From Yamagishiella unicocca (taxonomy: Eukaryota > Chlorophyta > Chlorophyceae > Chlamydomonadales > Volvocaceae), in the NCBI GenBank assembly GCA_003116995.1, contig BDSL01000085.1, positions 310,001-374,000 of the forward strand: a stretch of DNA of 64,000 nucleotides, in the 5' to 3' direction. A program made the translations under genes and the position numbers. Each line of letters opens with the position of its first letter. Positions within the stretch are counted from its first letter, which is position 1. This document shows positions 46,150-59,627 of this stretch, in pieces. The notes under the pieces are model-generated. The model saw nothing but the letters and a program-made list of their open reading frames with translations, was not told the DNA's origin and did no database searches.

Positions 46150-49100
46150 TCACGACGATCCCCGCCCTACGACCGCCGCCAGCTGCCCTGCCCGCGACTC
46201 CCGCTCCTGCGTGGCGCTCTGCTCCGCCATGAACTTCACCAGCGCCTGCACGTCCTGGTACGTGGTGGCCTCGCTGGTCAGCGACCAATCGGCGCGCTGC
46301 GTGGTGTCCACGTCCATACCAGAGATGAAGCCCAGCACACGCTGCATGGAGCTGTAGGTGGAGGCGGGCGTAAGGCCCACGGCCATGCAGCCCAGCGCGC
46401 CGCTGGTCATGTAGCGGTCTGAGAGGTTGAAAATGACGCCCTGAGTGGGGGGGGGGACGAGGGGAGGTGGGGCGAAGTGTGTGTGTATGTGTGTGTGCAA
46501 CGGTGTTGCGAGTGCGGGTACGGCCAGGATTGCAAAAGCCGACTGGTGGACGGGCGGTATTGAATGGGAAGGAGCTGGCTGTGGGTATGGGAGTTAGGGG
46601 CAGCGGTTTCGGAGCGCACCCACCCGGTGTGGCGTGCGTCCAAGCCTCCCCCATCTTGTACACGATTTCTCGTTTTGTGCCGGGCCACTAGCTTCCTCAG
46701 TCACACCACCGACCCCGCCCCCCCCCGCGGCGCCGCCTCCACAGGTTTGCCGATAGTCAGTCCCAGTGCTCCAGCATGCGACCGTCATGCGTCGTCGGAC
46801 GCCGACGACCATGCGCCAACTATCCTGTCCCTGTCGCGTCAACGGTTTGTATGCCGTCCCCCGCGGCGCACCTGTCGGTGGTCTACGTCGAAGTGGAAGC
46901 CGTGCTGCCAGCAATGGTAGAAGAACTTGGAGCATGACATGGACTTGACGGCGGGGTGCTGCATCTGGTCCAGCACGAAGTAGTAGCGCAGCGACTGCGG
47001 CGCGGCCGGGGTGGGGGGCGAACCCAGGCGGCCGGAGGTGGACACCGACAGCGCGCCGCCAGCTGCCGGCTCTGGCTTCCTGCCTGCCGCCGCCCGGTCG
47101 TCCTCGTTGTCCTGGTCGGTGTCCTCGATTGGGTCCAGCTCCACCATGTAAGCGCCCGTCATGGGGTTGAAGGTGCCGGCTGGGGAGAGAAGGCGGGCGC
47201 GGCGGGTGGGATGAGGAAAGGCGCGGGTCAAGGAGGGGATTCGATCAGGGGATCAGGGGAGGGCGGCGTAGCCCGAGAGAGGACGGGGAAGCGCGCGCGC
47301 TGAGCAGGTCGGAGGCAGTCACCCAGCATCGGGACAGAGGACACGCTGGATTATGGATGGATGGCCACCTGGTACCCCGATCCATTCCAGCAGCTCTTCA
47401 CTACAGCAAGAATCCCGCGGCGATCAACGCCCGTCTCTTACTCCCTCCGCTGATCTGATCCCGGAGTGCACCTACACCTACAGAGGGGAGATGTCCAACG
47501 CCACAACACCCGACCGGATCCTACCCGCCCCGCCACTCGCTTCCCCGACCCGCCCACCTGCCAGGAAGTCAAACAGCTGGAAGGCCGTGAGCGATGGCGT
47601 GATGCCGGGCCGCAGGTCCACCAGCCACAGCCGCAGCCCGCCCGGTCCCGGGGCGGCACCAGGCAGCGGTGCATCGCTGCCCCCGCCCGGGGGCTCCAGC
47701 AGTGTCACAAAGTCCACCATCACGTGACCCACCAGGCCCGTGGCGAAGGCCGAGCGCCCCACCGCCAGCGCCGCGTCGTACAGCGCGCGGTGGGGCACCG
47801 AGGACTGCGGGAAGGTTGTGCCCACGGCGCGGTAGGGGTAGCAGAAGATCTTCTCGTGCGTGGAGAGGACCGTCACGGCGCCGCTGGGGTCGATGAACAT
47901 GTTGACGCAGGGCGACCCCACGGCCATGTGCGGACAGCCCTCCAGCACCCCGCCGCGCCGCGCCAGGGCCGAGATGTACTCGCGGTAGGTGGGGTACGAG
48001 TCGCGGCAGGCGAGATGCAACCGCCGCGGCAGCTGCCGGAACAGCAGCTCGTACAACCGGAACATGGCCACGCGCTGTATCTCAGTCAGTGGCGCGTCGG
48101 CGGCGCCGCCGGCGCCGTAGCCGCCCGGCGCGCCGTAGCCGTCGCTGGTGGCGCTGAGACCCAGCTCCAGGCGCAGCGCGTCGGCCGCGGATCGAACCCC
48201 GGTTCCGGCAGCCTCGGCCACCACGCGCGCCAACACCTCGCCGCTGCCCTTGACGGCGGCGGTGTCGAAGAAGGCGTGGCCGTGGCCCATGATCTCGTCG
48301 TCGATCTTGAACAGCCACTTGGGCACGATGGGGTGCCGTACCATGGCCTCCGCCAGCGACATGAGGATGCGCTGCTCGTCGTGGTCGAAGCGGGTCTGGG
48401 CGACGCCGGGCGCTGCCGCTGCCGTGCCCGGTGCCGCGGTGCCCGAGGCCGAGGGGGCAGCGGCTCCGAATGCGGGCGACTGCCGTCCGTCCGTGAACTC
48501 CGGGGCGGCCGCCGGGTCCGTGACGACCAGCTCACCGTCGGAGCCGAGGGAGTAGTCGGTGCCGGTGCGCAGTGGCGTGGTGAGCGGGTCGGCGGAGGCG
48601 GAGGAGGCGCCGTCGCCGCCGCCGGTGCTGGACCGGGCGGGCTGATGCTGCAGCATCTGCTGCGGCCGTAAGGCGCAGCCGGGCGCGATGTTGGCGGCGA
48701 TGGTCTTGAAGAGTTCCCTGCGGATGGATCATAGGGGGTTCGCTCAGCTAGGAGTCATGGCATCATGGGCATCATGGCCACGGGGGTTGACTCGTGAGGA
48801 CAGCTTGCCGTACGAAGGGCTGCAAGAAGAATTCGCCAGGTCTCGACCAGCGAAACGTCTCGATCCGTACAGTCTGCGCGCGCATCATCTGGTTTGCCAC
48901 CACCGCACCTCCCGATCCGGCCCCCGGTGCCACGTCACGTCTGACGTCGTTCCAACTACCGGCACCCACCTCCCCGCGCCCGCACCCACCTGGCAGCCGA
49001 CTTGCGGCTGAGCGCCCGACACACCGACGGCGAGGGCCCCAGCAGCGGCACACCCAGGTGCACCGCCAGCTCCACCTCCTCGTCGTGCACGTTCCCCGGC

Positions 49101-52100
49101 ACGATGTACGACAGGCGTCCGTGCACGGCGGCGCTGATGCGCTTCAGCGCGCGCGGCGAGGCCAGCAGCTTCCCGGTGACCGACATGTGGCCGGGCAGGC
49201 GGGCGTAGTTCTCCGGCACCACGATCCTGAGGTGGGGTGTGTGTGTATGCACGTGTGTGTGCGGTGGGTGGCACAAAAACCGGTTACGCGACATGGATAG
49301 GATAGCTGGCGAATTGCCTTCGGACATCTAGATGCGGAGGGGGGGGCCAAGGGGAACAGAAGACGTGAGAATAGCGGTTTGTAGCTGCACTTTACGCGCC
49401 GGTAGGTCTCCTGTACGGCTGGCCCAGCGCAACCCAGCGCCCAGCACGGGTTGCGTGTGTGTTTGTCGCCGTAACAGAAACCAGCGGCATCGCTTCTGGC
49501 AAACAGCTGGTTGATTAGGCCCTGGGTCACAAGCCATGGCATCCCAGCGCTCGGTGCCAACGGCCGGCGGCGGGTGTGTCCCTCCCTCCCCCGCCCCCGA
49601 CAGCCCGGGTTGCGCTCGCTCCCCCGCCCCCGACAGCCCGGGTTTTCCTTGCAGCCCCCGACAGCCCCACTCGGCTGCCCTCACCTGTATCTGTTGGTGG
49701 GGTCGCTGACGCCGCCCACCTCCAGCAGCTTGTTCCAGTAGTGTATCACCTCCGGGTCCGGCGGCGACGGCAGCACGAGGATGAGGTCCACCAGCGGCTC
49801 CGACAGGTCACACAGCCGCGCCAGCTGCGCCGCCTCGCGCAGCAGCATCGCCTGGATGAGGTGCGGCTCGGGCCGCGTGGTGACGTCGCCGGCGGTCACC
49901 GGCGGCGGCAGCAGGTTGGGCACGTGCACCACCACGTGCGCGTTGCGGCGCATGAGCGGCCACTGCTGCTCCAGCTGGTCTCGGAGCTCCGTGAAGCGCA
50001 TGTCTCGCTCCAGCCGCGCCATGCGCATGCGCTCGCGCAGCTGCTGGCGCAGGCGGCTGTTGCGCCAGGCGTGCTGGATGCGCAGCGACGCCTGGCCACG
50101 GCGGCTGTCCTTGCGGCGGGCCAGGTGGCCGCGGTACTGCGCCTGGATCAGCTGCGCGGCAGCCCACTGCCCGCCGGGGCCCAGGAAGCGCCTGACGGGG
50201 GTGCCGGGTGGTGGGTCGGCAGGGTGGCGTGCAGACGTGTGAGTAGACACATGACGTCACGGGGAGGGGAATCCGAAAGGCTAGTTGGAAACCGGCTTGG
50301 ATACGCGTTGGAGGGTTCCCTCCAATCCAGGCCAATCACTGGCCTCCCACATCGCCCTCATCCAACGCACCCAAGGCCCCCAAACTCCGGCCTCCTAGTC
50401 CACGGGCTTTCCTCAACCCCGCAAACCGCCTGCCGCTCCCGCCGCCGGGAACGGGCCTCCCCACCTGCCCGGCTGCTTCAGCAGCGCCGCCACCTCCTGG
50501 ATGTTGGTCAGGCAGACCAGCAGGTCCTCCATGGCGGGCTGGTAGCCGGCGCCAGCCACCTGCTGCGCCAGGTCCGCGAGGCTCTTCCCGTTGACCACCG
50601 CCAGCGGCACCGCGTACTGGGCGCACAGGGCCGCCAGGTGCTGCAGCAGCCCCTCCACCACCGCCCACACCGCCGAGAAGCTGCGCTGGTAGGACTCGAA
50701 CTCGGGCGTGTCGCGGATGACCGCCCCTTTCCGAATGAGCACCTCGTGTAGACTGAAGGTGTCCATGAGGGACTCGAAGGGCCGCGCTGACGCGTCGGTG
50801 CTCCGGGGGGACGCCTCCGTGCCCGGCTGCTGGGGTTGCTGCTCCTCGACTTCCACTTCGGTGAAGTGGACGGGGGCGTGGCCCGGCCGCGGCTGGCTGA
50901 GCACGCCGCCGCCAGCCATGTTCGAGACGTGCAGCGCGGGCTGCGCGGAGGGCATCCGGCAACGTGGGGCGACAGGAGTGGGTCGTGATGCAGCACCGCA
51001 AGGGAGGCCCTCGCAGCTGAGGGTCCTGACGGCTCCGAAACCAATTTAATTATGCAGCAGGGCGTCGAGGACGGCTGCCTGGTTGCGCTGGCAGGGCCCC
51101 AGGCCTCCACGGGCGGCTACCCGAGCCTCCACACATTCACTGTTGCTGCTCTTTTCGTCCTCAGCCACTACGCGCGTCGGTTGCGAGCGGTTGCCGCGCA
51201 GCTACTGTGCCGGCTCTTCTCACGCCCTTCACTGCCCCCCTGCTGCTGCCCCGTCCCCCTCCGCCTCCCGCCTCCCACCTGCTTCGGGTCGTGCTGCGGC
51301 CGGATGACGGGCGTCAGCAGGTCCAGCTTGAACTCCTGCTTGGCCTGCAGCGCGTCCTCGAGCGCCGAGGTCACCGGCCCCCGCTCAAACTGCTTCTGGT
51401 GAGGGTGCACCTGTACGGGTGCCGTACGATACGGCCCTGCAGCGCGAGGGGGCGTGTCGCCGTTATGCTGGCGGGTCGGCAGAGTGATGGCGGCGGGGGG
51501 CGGGAGGGGGGAGACGAGACGGGAACGGGAGGCAGTGGAAGGGAGTTGCTGGGGACCGCGGGCGGCTGGAAGGCTGCGGGGTGCGGAGCGACAGCATCGA
51601 CAGCCCGCGACGTTTTGGCTGCCGAGCCTGTCACGCCCATGTCGTCCCCTCCCCCTCCTCCTCCTCCTCCTCCCCGTCCTCCTCCCCCTCCCCCTCCTCC
51701 TCCTCCTCCTCCTTCCCCTCCTCCTTCCCCTCCTCCTCCGCCTCCGCGCGCACCTGTCGCCCCGCACAGTGCTGGTGTGAGGTCCACCTTCGACGGCAGC
51801 AGCCCCCGATTGACCACGTGCAGCAGCCCCTTGTCCAGCTCCAGATCCGTCACCTGGGGTGGCACACCGGGCAGCAGAGCTCAACAACAGGTCCAACAAC
51901 GACTACCACGGCGGGCAGCGGGGCTCAACAACATGTCCAACAATGACTACCATCGCTTGCCTGCCACGCGTGCAGTCGTGCAGTGCGGCAGGAGGCCCAT
52001 GCGGCGCGGATGCGGATCTGCTGTCATTCGTACTGCCAACCGCCAACCGCCAGTCCGTGCGCCTCCCCCGGCTGCGGGCCCTCACCTCCGGGGGTGCCAG

Positions 52101-53609
52101 GCCGTGCGGGTCCTCGCGAATATGTTTCGGCAGGATGACCCCCGGGGCCGCGGTGGGGGTCCGCCCCTTTGCGATGTTGCCGATGGGCGGCGGCAGCTTG
52201 GCCTGGTACGGCACAGCGAAGCGCTCCTGCAGGGGGCCCGGGACGGGAGGTTCGCAGCGGGCCAAGACAGGGGGTCAGCTCGCGTTGGGGTGGTCGCGAA
52301 GCCGGTGGTCGCGAAGCCGGTGGGACGAAGCCATGGGGTGGAGTGGAGTGGGCGACACTAGGCAGCCACCTGGGGGCCAGTCAGCCCAGGCTGAGGGGTT
52401 GCATGGCCGAGGGCCTGGAAGGGCCCTGCAGTCGGGCCTGGGACTGCGTGGCGGTGGCACCCCGTGGGCGCCCCACGTGGGGCTCACGGGGTGCCGCCAA
52501 CAGCCCCACGGCGGCCACCACCACGACCCAGTGCGGCGTCCGCGGCAGTGCTCTTGAGCGCGTGCTTGCGTACTGGCGCAGGAACCTGTTACTGTCGGTA
52601 CTCCGCCAGGAGCGCCAGCACCCAACTCACTGCCGCCGCTTCAGTCCGTCAGTCAGCTGTCATGCATGTACTCGCGGAGTTCCTCCTCGGTGCCGCTGGC
52701 AGCGGTCAGCAGCTGGTGCCCACCCACCCACCCAGCCCTGCAGCCGGCCAGGCCCCCACCTGCAGGTACTGCCGCGCTGTGTCCGTGAGGGGGTTGTGGA
52801 GGAGGTCGCCGCTGCGGCTGGCCAGGAAGTGGTCCGCGCGCACTGTGCTGGCGGGGGGCAGGTAGGCGGGCGCCTTGGGCTGGAAGGAGAGGGCGACGGG
52901 AGGCTGGCTGGCGGCCGGCAGCATGAGGGAGCCCTCCACGCCGGTAGCATGTGCTATTGCCTGAAGTGGGAATTGGGGCGTGGGACGTCAGTGGGGGGCC
53001 CCAGGGGACCGGCTGCCACGTCAGCGGTGCGTCGCATCGAGGGTGTGGCTCGTACGTAACCCCCACGGCCAGGCGCTGCCGTTATGTTGAGCTGTGGGTC
53101 GCAGGTACGGCACATAGGGCCCATTTGCCCCCATGAAACGCAGGTCGCAACGGTAGGCTCCGCCCCTCCTGCCCCCTGCTACGACCCGCAACCCCCTTGC
53201 TGCTATGGCTGGGTCTGGCAGTGCCCTGGCTAGGCAGCCCGCGCACGGCCGGGAACTCGTAAACCCTCGGTGCAGAGTTGAGAGCCGCGAGATGCGGAGA
53301 TGCATGATAGCGGACGGGGGGCAACGCACCACGGCCTGTCGGCGAATATCGTCCTCCAGCCGTGCTATGCTCGCGGCGACAGTCACCCGTGTCGTGTACG
53401 GCTTGGAGAGCTGGTTTTTCACGCGTTTCAGTTCCCATATCGCCTGAAAACATAAGGATGACATGCTGAGGCATAGCCGATAAGCATCAAGTGGAGTCAG
53501 CGGAGCTGGGTGGGGCCCACACGGCCAGCCCTCTGACCTGCTGAAGCACGTCCGTCACTTCATGGGGGTCAAGGCCAGGGCCCGCTGTATGGCCCTGCGC
53601 GTGCTCCAT
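46150..53609 (-). CDS. IQCH: IQ motif-containing protein H (IQCH)
   Basis: Minus-strand exons: 53609-53538, 53443-about 53250 (end uncertain), 52960-52760, 52226-52086, 51853-51754, 51436-51279, 50940-50465, 50191-49685, 49226-48990, 48717-47558, 47179-46872, 46440-46150. From 52960 on all exons join in phase; total is roughly 1250-1300 aa (human about 1030). The calmodulin-binding IQ motif is in exon 8 (AAQLIQAQYRGHLARRKD), with a second candidate ASLRIQHAWRNSRLRQQ. After it come conserved blocks: NAHVVVHVPNLLPPP, HYWNKLLEVGGV, RIVVPENYARLPGHM, VHDEEVELAVHLGVPLLGP, DDEIMGHGHAFFD, SALARRGGVLEG and GHVMVDFVTL. IQCH is known from sperm and other ciliated cells, and its presence fits a flagellate. 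A Ser/Gly/Ala-rich linker follows residues encoded near 48650. The gene diverges from IWS1. Confidence 0.85.
51644..51750. repeat. CCT-rich low-complexity tract
   Basis: About 100 bp of CCT/CCC repeats on the plus strand in the IQCH intron between 51754 and 51436. Because the gene is on the minus strand, this is a purine tract in the transcript, just after the donor, not a polypyrimidine acceptor tract. Confidence 0.9.
51876..51958. repeat. Two-copy direct repeat of about 42 bp
   Basis: Two adjacent copies, starting GCTCAACAACAGGTCCAAC and GCTCAACAACATGTCCAAC, in an IQCH intron, about 90% identical. Confidence 0.8.
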
Positions 53610-54239
53610 TCGCGCCAAGCTCCTGTATACTTAGCCCTCCGGCTCCAAGCTCCCTCTTCTACGTTCTTCTACGCAACATTCCGCTTCGCCGCGCTATGCC
53701 TAACATGTTTAGGGCTATTCCGCACTTAAAAACATATGATGCTTAATATGTTACAGCATTTTTCCTCGTCTGCGGGCTGATGCGAAGAGACAAAACACAG
53801 AGGGGCTAAATATAATCAGAGAAGGATATTATGCCTAAGAAGCCTTTGCTTTAATTGTGTCGGATTGCTGAATTTGGTAATGCGCGATCGGTTGCACTGT
53901 TTGATGCGGCCTTCGAGGTCGATATACGGCATTGCCGTAAGCCTGGCTGTTTTGCGAAACGGACCGAAACCCCCTTTCGTATAACGGTCAAGCAGACAGA
54001 CAATTTACTTAAAGGATCATGTTTTAGGGGGCACAGTTCCCGTGATTGCAGTTTTGCCAGACTTTGTGTAAGACTGCTCGCCGCGCCGTCTACAATAAGA
54101 AGGCGGCGTTACGTTGAATTGGAACAGTGTGCAAAGATCCGGAGAGGGGCGAGGCCGAGGAGACGAGGAGACAGGCAAATTGTGGGCCTGCACTCTGTCG
54201 TAAGGCGCGAGGCCGCGCCGCAAAGGCGCAGCCGACGCC
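53610..54239. promoter_or_regulatory. Divergent promoter region, IQCH / IWS1
   Basis: This 630-bp gap lies between start codons on opposite strands, with a distinctly AT-rich core at about 53700-53860 (runs such as ACATATGATGCTTAATATG). It probably carries both promoters. Confidence 0.55.
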
Positions 54240-57200
54240 ATGTCGGAATTGGAGGATGACTATCTGACCCAGGTTGGTTGCACGGCAGGCTGAGGGGTTT
54301 GTATGGTTCCATCCAGGCGCTTGGCTGGATCCGTGTGCGTTACCACGCTTTACAGGACGCTGGCGCCCACGATGTGGACGCCAATGACCTAAACAGACAG
54401 CTCTTCGGTAAGTTCCGAGATACGGCGGACTAGGGCAAACGGTGTAACACCCGTTGGTGGGGGTGTTGAGGCGGGGTGAAGCCAGTGAACCCGTGCATCG
54501 ACGAAAACCAAAATTTCAAGCCCGGGGGTGGGGGAAAGGGGACGAAACTGGGTCGCTAGAAATAGGGCGGGCAGGGCAACGGCCGCGTCGGCGTTGCACA
54601 TACAACGTGAACCTTCACTGCTCTCCCACTATATGTTGACTGTCGACGTCATCTGTGACACGGCAACGGCTGATCTGTACGCGAGCACCGCTCACCACGC
54701 CAACACACGGCGGCAGGTGACTTTTCACCGCCTGTGCCATGCGCGCCCCAACCAGCCACCCACACCGCCAATGCCGTGTGGGTGTGGCCACCGATACTAT
54801 AGACTCGGGTGACTTGGCCGGGTCGCCTGCGTCTCGACCACACGCCACCGGGTGAAGGAACTGTGCACACGAAGGAGATACGTGCACGTGAAAGATGCGC
54901 CCGCCTTTCCGCTACCAGCTGACGTCGACGCTACCCCTACCCATCCACCCATCAAGGTGAGGAGAGTGATGACGAGCAGGCGGTGCCGGGCGGCGGCCGG
55001 GGCGCAGTCCAGGAGGTGCTGGAGGATGACGACGGAGACGCGGAGGCGGAGCTGGAGGACGCGGGAGTCAGCAGCGAGGACCCGGACGAGCGCCGCCCGG
55101 CGGCCAAGAAGGGCGGCAAGGCGGCGGCGGGGGGCAGCTCGGCGCGCAAGAAGCGAGAGTCGGTGAGGTCGCGTGCGTGGGGCGGAGGGTCGCGGTGGAG
55201 GTGGTAGAGGCGGCGGGGAGGAGAGTCCGGAGTGGCGTGTGGCGCGGGGGTGGGGGGAGTTAGGGCTGGCGTGGGGCGGGATCGGGTGGCAGGGGCAGAG
55301 GAGGGGTCGGGGCAGAGGCGGTCATTGCACCGGGCTCAAGGACGGCGTTCGGTACCCGTCACTCTTCATGCCGCCACATGTCCCATCTGGGGTGCGCTGT
55401 AGCGAGCTACGGTGGCCTTGTTGGGGTGCGGGCGTGCCTGGGACTACGAGGTCGGATTTTAAACATCTTTTTGGGGTCCGAAAGAAGATATAGGCGAGAA
55501 ATATAATGGTGCCAGGTCGGTACTTGAAACGGGGCGTTGGTTGCGGGAGCTTTGGGTAGGAAGGGCGGGGGGCCACCCTACGGCCACCTTACGGGACGAC
55601 GGCCCAGCAGCAGGTCCCAGGCAGGGCGGCGGCGCTGGGGCCCTGTCACCGCTGGTGTCGCTAGTGCAGCTCCCGCGACGCCACGACATCAGGTGTCGCC
55701 CCCAGGCGGCCGCCTGCCCGCACCTGCGCTTGGGTTCTCATTGGCGATACCGCCGTGCGGCGCCGCGCCCACCAGCGCCGTGTTCGCCAGCACCACCCAT
55801 ACACCCACCATCATGCATCGAACCCAGCCCGCAGAGGAGTGCGCGCACGCTATCACGCTATCACGGCAGCCTCCGGCACACACACGCAATGAGCACTCGT
55901 TGCGCCGCGCACTGCGTACGCCGGAGCTCCCGCACGGGCTCCGTCCTTCGTTCATACCGGTAGTCCCACACCGCGTCCGCGTGTCTTAGCCCCAGCGGCG
56001 CGGCGTCTTGCCCGGCCGCCGCGATGCCCCTGCCGCCGCCTCGGTGCCCCTGCTGCCGCCGCCTGTGCGGTTGCGCCGTGCTTGAAAACCTTGTGGCACC
56101 CAACGCACCCCCAACGCACCCTCACCCGTGCAGGGTGGCAAGGACGACAAGCCTAAGAAGAAGCGCCAGCGCACGTCGGATGGCGACAAGGGCGACAAGG
56201 CCAAGCGGGGCGCTAAGGGCGACAAGGGGCCGCCCGCGGCGGCCCGGCCGCGGTCGCGGCGTTCGGCCGGTGCTTCGGGCGCTGAGGGCGACGACATCGC
56301 GGGCACGGACGGCCACAGGGGCCCCGTGGCTGCGGGCGACAAGACCGCCATGCCGGATGAGGAGCTGGGCAGCGAGGACTTGAAGGAGGCGGACGCAGAC
56401 CGCGAGTTCATCAACGACGAGGGTGAGGCAGGCTGGAGGCGGGGTTGTGCGCGGACCGGCGCGGGTTGTGGCGGCGAGCCGTCCGGTCCTGTTCTGTTGC
56501 ATCCAGTATAGGAGACCGCACCCAGGTCCGGCTTGCGTCCGAACAAACGACGGAAGGAAGGTGAAGTAGCTGACTGCTGGCGGCAAACCCGGTGTCGTCG
56601 ACACATACGAGCTTGGGTAGCTGCTTCGCGCTGGAGGCAGCGTCCTGCTGCCCCCATGCCGGCTGCCCCCATGCCGGCTGGCCCCACTCTGGCTGCCTCC
56701 GTTCCGGCTTCCGGCCCCCTCAGGTGTGGAGCCGGTGCCCAGCGACGACGAGGAGGGCCCCACGGTGCCCGCGGAGGAGGCGGAGGAGGCGATGGAGGCC
56801 GAGGAGGACCACCCCTTCAAGCGGAAGCGCAAGAAGGAGCAGACGGGCAATGTGGAGGTGCGGCAGGGCTGGCAGCTGGCGGGGGGTTGCGGCAGGGGTC
56901 TGTGGTGAGGGGAGATTGGGCTGCGGTTGCCAGGGAGGACGAGCGGTGGAGGGGAGGGGCGAGGGGTTGGAGCCGGAGGGACTGGAGGTCCGGTGGGGAG
57001 GTTAGGGAGGGCGGCTAGGGCTGATGGCTCCGCATGCGTCTCTTTCGGACGCGCTCCTGTCCCCAAGCTGCTCCTCGTCGCTCCCTCTTGAGACACGTGT
57101 GACGGCCTCTCACTGCACCTGCCGAACCCCCGGCATCACAGCTGGAGATCAAGGAGATGCTGGGCAAGATGGAGGCGGCCATGGAGCACGACTTCGAGAC

Positions 57201-59389
57201 GGTGTCGCGCAACGCGGGCGTGGAGCTGAAGAAGGACGGCTCCGACAACCTGGTGACCGACGCGGAGGGGCACTACGTGGTGGCTCGCAAGGGGCCGCCG
57301 CCCGCGTCCAAGAGCCCGGCCATCAGCAAGCTCAAGCTGCTGCCGGTGAGCCCTGGACAGGGCAGCAGGGCCCCAAAATAGGGCCGGTGACCGCAAACAA
57401 GTGGGAACGGAAAAGGTTATTTGCCCGGATCCTGAAGCTACGGAGCTGGGTTGCGCCCTGTACCTCCGCGGCGTCTCTTACCGCCCTCGTCACATACCCG
57501 CCGTCGCGGCCTGTCGCTACTAAAATAAAGTAAAATCCATGAAAACCTCTCTAAGCTACAGAATCCGGATGGGATGTTAGCCCTTGCTAGTTTAAAGAGC
57601 TCCTGTGCGCGCCGAACCATGAACCCACGGCGGCTGCAGGATCTGGATCTCTTCCTGGCGCAGCGCAAGTACCACGAGAGCTTCCTGCAGCAGGGCGGCC
57701 TGGGGGTGCTCAAGGGGTGGCTGGAGCCGTACTTTGACGGCACGCTGCCGAACGTGCGAGTGCGCACGGCGGTGCTCAAGGGCCTGCAGGTACGGCAGGG
57801 TGGCTGGGGTGGTAGGGGGGCAGCTATCGCTGCGGCAGGGGGGGTAGAGGGGTGTATACGCATTGCAACGGCGGGGCTTGACATCGCTAGATAGGTTCAC
57901 GGCTCACTGCATGTTGGCTCAGCGTTTTCCAATCCTAGAGGGTCAATGGAGGTCAGCCGGGTCGGCGATGTTCAGCTGGCTCTTCACAGGGGAGCTTATT
58001 GTTGCGCCCAGTATGCCCATCCCTTGCTGTCTCATGCTGTCCTCATGATGAGAGGCCCAACAACAGGTTCCGGAGCACGACCACCGCGCCACGCTGGCGG
58101 GCACGCGTCATGGGGTCTTGCACTACACCAGCGTGCGGTACACACCACCCCACCCCCACCACTCCACGGGTCTTCCTCGAACCCCCACCACTCACCCCGC
58201 CTTCCCGCGCAGACCCTGCCCATCGACACGAGCCACGAGGACCACAAGGAGATGCTCCGCAAGTCGCAGCTGGGCAAGAACGTGATGTTCCTGTTCAAGT
58301 GCTCCGAGGAGACGGCGGACAACCGGCGGGTGGCCAAGGAGCTGGTGCACCGCTGGAGCCGCCCCATCTTCTATGACCAGGAGGCGGAGGAGGTGCGGCG
58401 GGGGGGGGCACCTGCGCAAGGGGGCGGGTCTACAAAAAAGGACCGGTAACTCGACGTGGGAAGTGTGCGCAAGGGGGGGTAAGCGCATGTGCGCACGTCG
58501 GGGAGACCCGGGACGCTGTGCTCTTCATCTGGCAGCGCAGGCGGTGATGGTCGCTTGTGGGTTGGTGGTTGGTGGGTGCCTTGGGGTTGTCGACCGTGCG
58601 CTGGGTGCACTGCCGCTCCGCGCTCCCCTGGAGTTCCGGTCGTCGTTATGTGCCGGTGTTGGAAAGGAAAAACTTTCCTTGTGGTCAAAACGCCAAAGCG
58701 ATTACGGTAGTCGTCGTGTGCCGGCCGCCTGCTAACCTGCGCGCCCGCACGTGACCTCTGCCACAGGCCAAGAAGCGGGTGCACCAGCAGCAGCTGATTG
58801 ACTCGCGGAGGAACGAGCTGGAGCGGAGGAAGGACGACCAGCCGGATACGGGTGCTGCTGCGGCGATGCGCAGTAAGGCCATGCGCATCCACGCACTCAT
58901 CCCGAGGGTAGGTGCGGTGTGGCTCGGGGGGCCGTGGCTAGAAGACCAGGGGGTCATCTAGGCTCCAGGGGGGGTCATCGGCCAGCTGAGCGCGATGACG
59001 CATGCGGCGTGTTGGGCCGTGCTCTGGGCAAGATGGTGTTTCCCTAGTAGCAACACGCGTAAGGGGTGCAGGTGAAGGGTCAGGTGTTGTCGCGCCAGCG
59101 GAAGTGGGAAATGCTGCAAATTCCAAGTCGAGCCTAGTCGCCTGGTAATCCTACCCGACCTTCGGCCCTTCTGTTGCAGGCCTCGAAGCTGGACTATGTG
59201 AAGAACCCCGGTGCGGCCAAGGACTTCAATGAGTCGGAGATGGCAGCCGCCGCGGCGGCGGGGCCCAAGCCCAAGCAGGTGGATGCGTTGACCAAGCGAC
59301 TGAGGGAGCAACAGAAGAAGCTCAAGGACGGCAGCGCACGCGCCATGAAGCCCAGCATTGAGGGCCGGAACATTGTACTCATGAAGTAG
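54240..59389 (+). CDS. IWS1: IWS1/SPN1 transcription elongation factor (TFIIS N-terminal domain)
   Basis: Ten exons: 54240-54272, 54356-54407, 54957-55162, 56134-56422, 56724-56857, 57142-57345, 57640-57789, 58213-58392, 58767-58907, 59180-59389. They total 532 aa in one frame. Residues 1-250 are acidic and lysine-rich, apparently disordered, typical of IWS1. The TFIIS N-terminal (LW) domain spans about residues 280-430: LEIKEMLGKMEAAMEHDF, LDLFLAQRKYHESFLQQGGL, LPNVRVRTAVLKGLQ, LPIDTSHEDHKEMLRKSQLG and KELVHRWSRPIFYD. A basic tail ends RAMKPSIEGRNIVLMK. IWS1 binds SPT6 and Pol II in the nucleus and helps elongation, histone H3K36 methylation and mRNA export. All key residues of the domain are present. 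The start is the Met beginning the short acidic exon MSELEDDYLTQ; that 11-codon first exon is supported by phase and good splice sites. Confidence 0.92.
58161..58186 (+). repeat. Dispersed intronic repeat, family A (short copy)
   Basis: TCCACGGGTCTTCCTCGAAC near the 3' end of IWS1 intron 7, about 25 bp before the acceptor at 58212. Only the 3' core of the family is present. Confidence 0.6.
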
Positions 59390-59425
59390 GCAGTGAGGAG
59401 CCGACAGCCCACGGCGCTACCCGTT

Positions 59426-59430
59426 TGTAA
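59426..59430 (+). terminator. Possible poly(A) signal TGTAA of IWS1
   Basis: TGTAA occurs 37 bp after the IWS1 stop codon. TGTAA is the known poly(A) signal of Chlamydomonas and relatives. A 5-bp motif is weak evidence alone. Confidence 0.4.
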
Positions 59431-59560
59431 ATGTTGGCAGAGCGGTTTTGGCAGTAGGTGCGACTCGAGTGCTCGTCTGTTGGTGATGAATAGTGTTTGC
59501 AGGTTTGCAGCTACTCTAGCGGCCCGTGAAGTTGCAGACGGCAGGGAGGTGGTAGAGAAT

Positions 59561-59627
59561 GGGGCGCGTTGTTCCGGAGTAGGGAGTGGGGCGCGTTGTT
59601 CCGGAGTAGGGAGTGGGGCGCGTTGTT
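59561..59627. repeat. 27-bp tandem repeat (2.5 copies)
   Basis: Copies at 59561-59587 and 59588-59614 plus a partial third. The unit starts GGGGCGCGTTGTTCCGGAGT. Downstream of IWS1. Confidence 0.9.

Noticed and set aside
47466..48671. 401-codon plus-strand open frame
   Set aside because: It is the antisense shadow of the large IQCH exon (48717-47558). It is His/Arg/Gly-rich without motifs, and the minus strand carries conserved IQCH blocks.
49576..50751. 391-codon plus-strand open frame
   Set aside because: Antisense to three IQCH exons, with no family motif. Long antisense frames are expected at this GC content.
53855..54259. 134-codon plus-strand frame upstream of IWS1
   Set aside because: It has no ATG start, lies in the divergent promoter gap, and runs out of frame over the IWS1 start; no motif.
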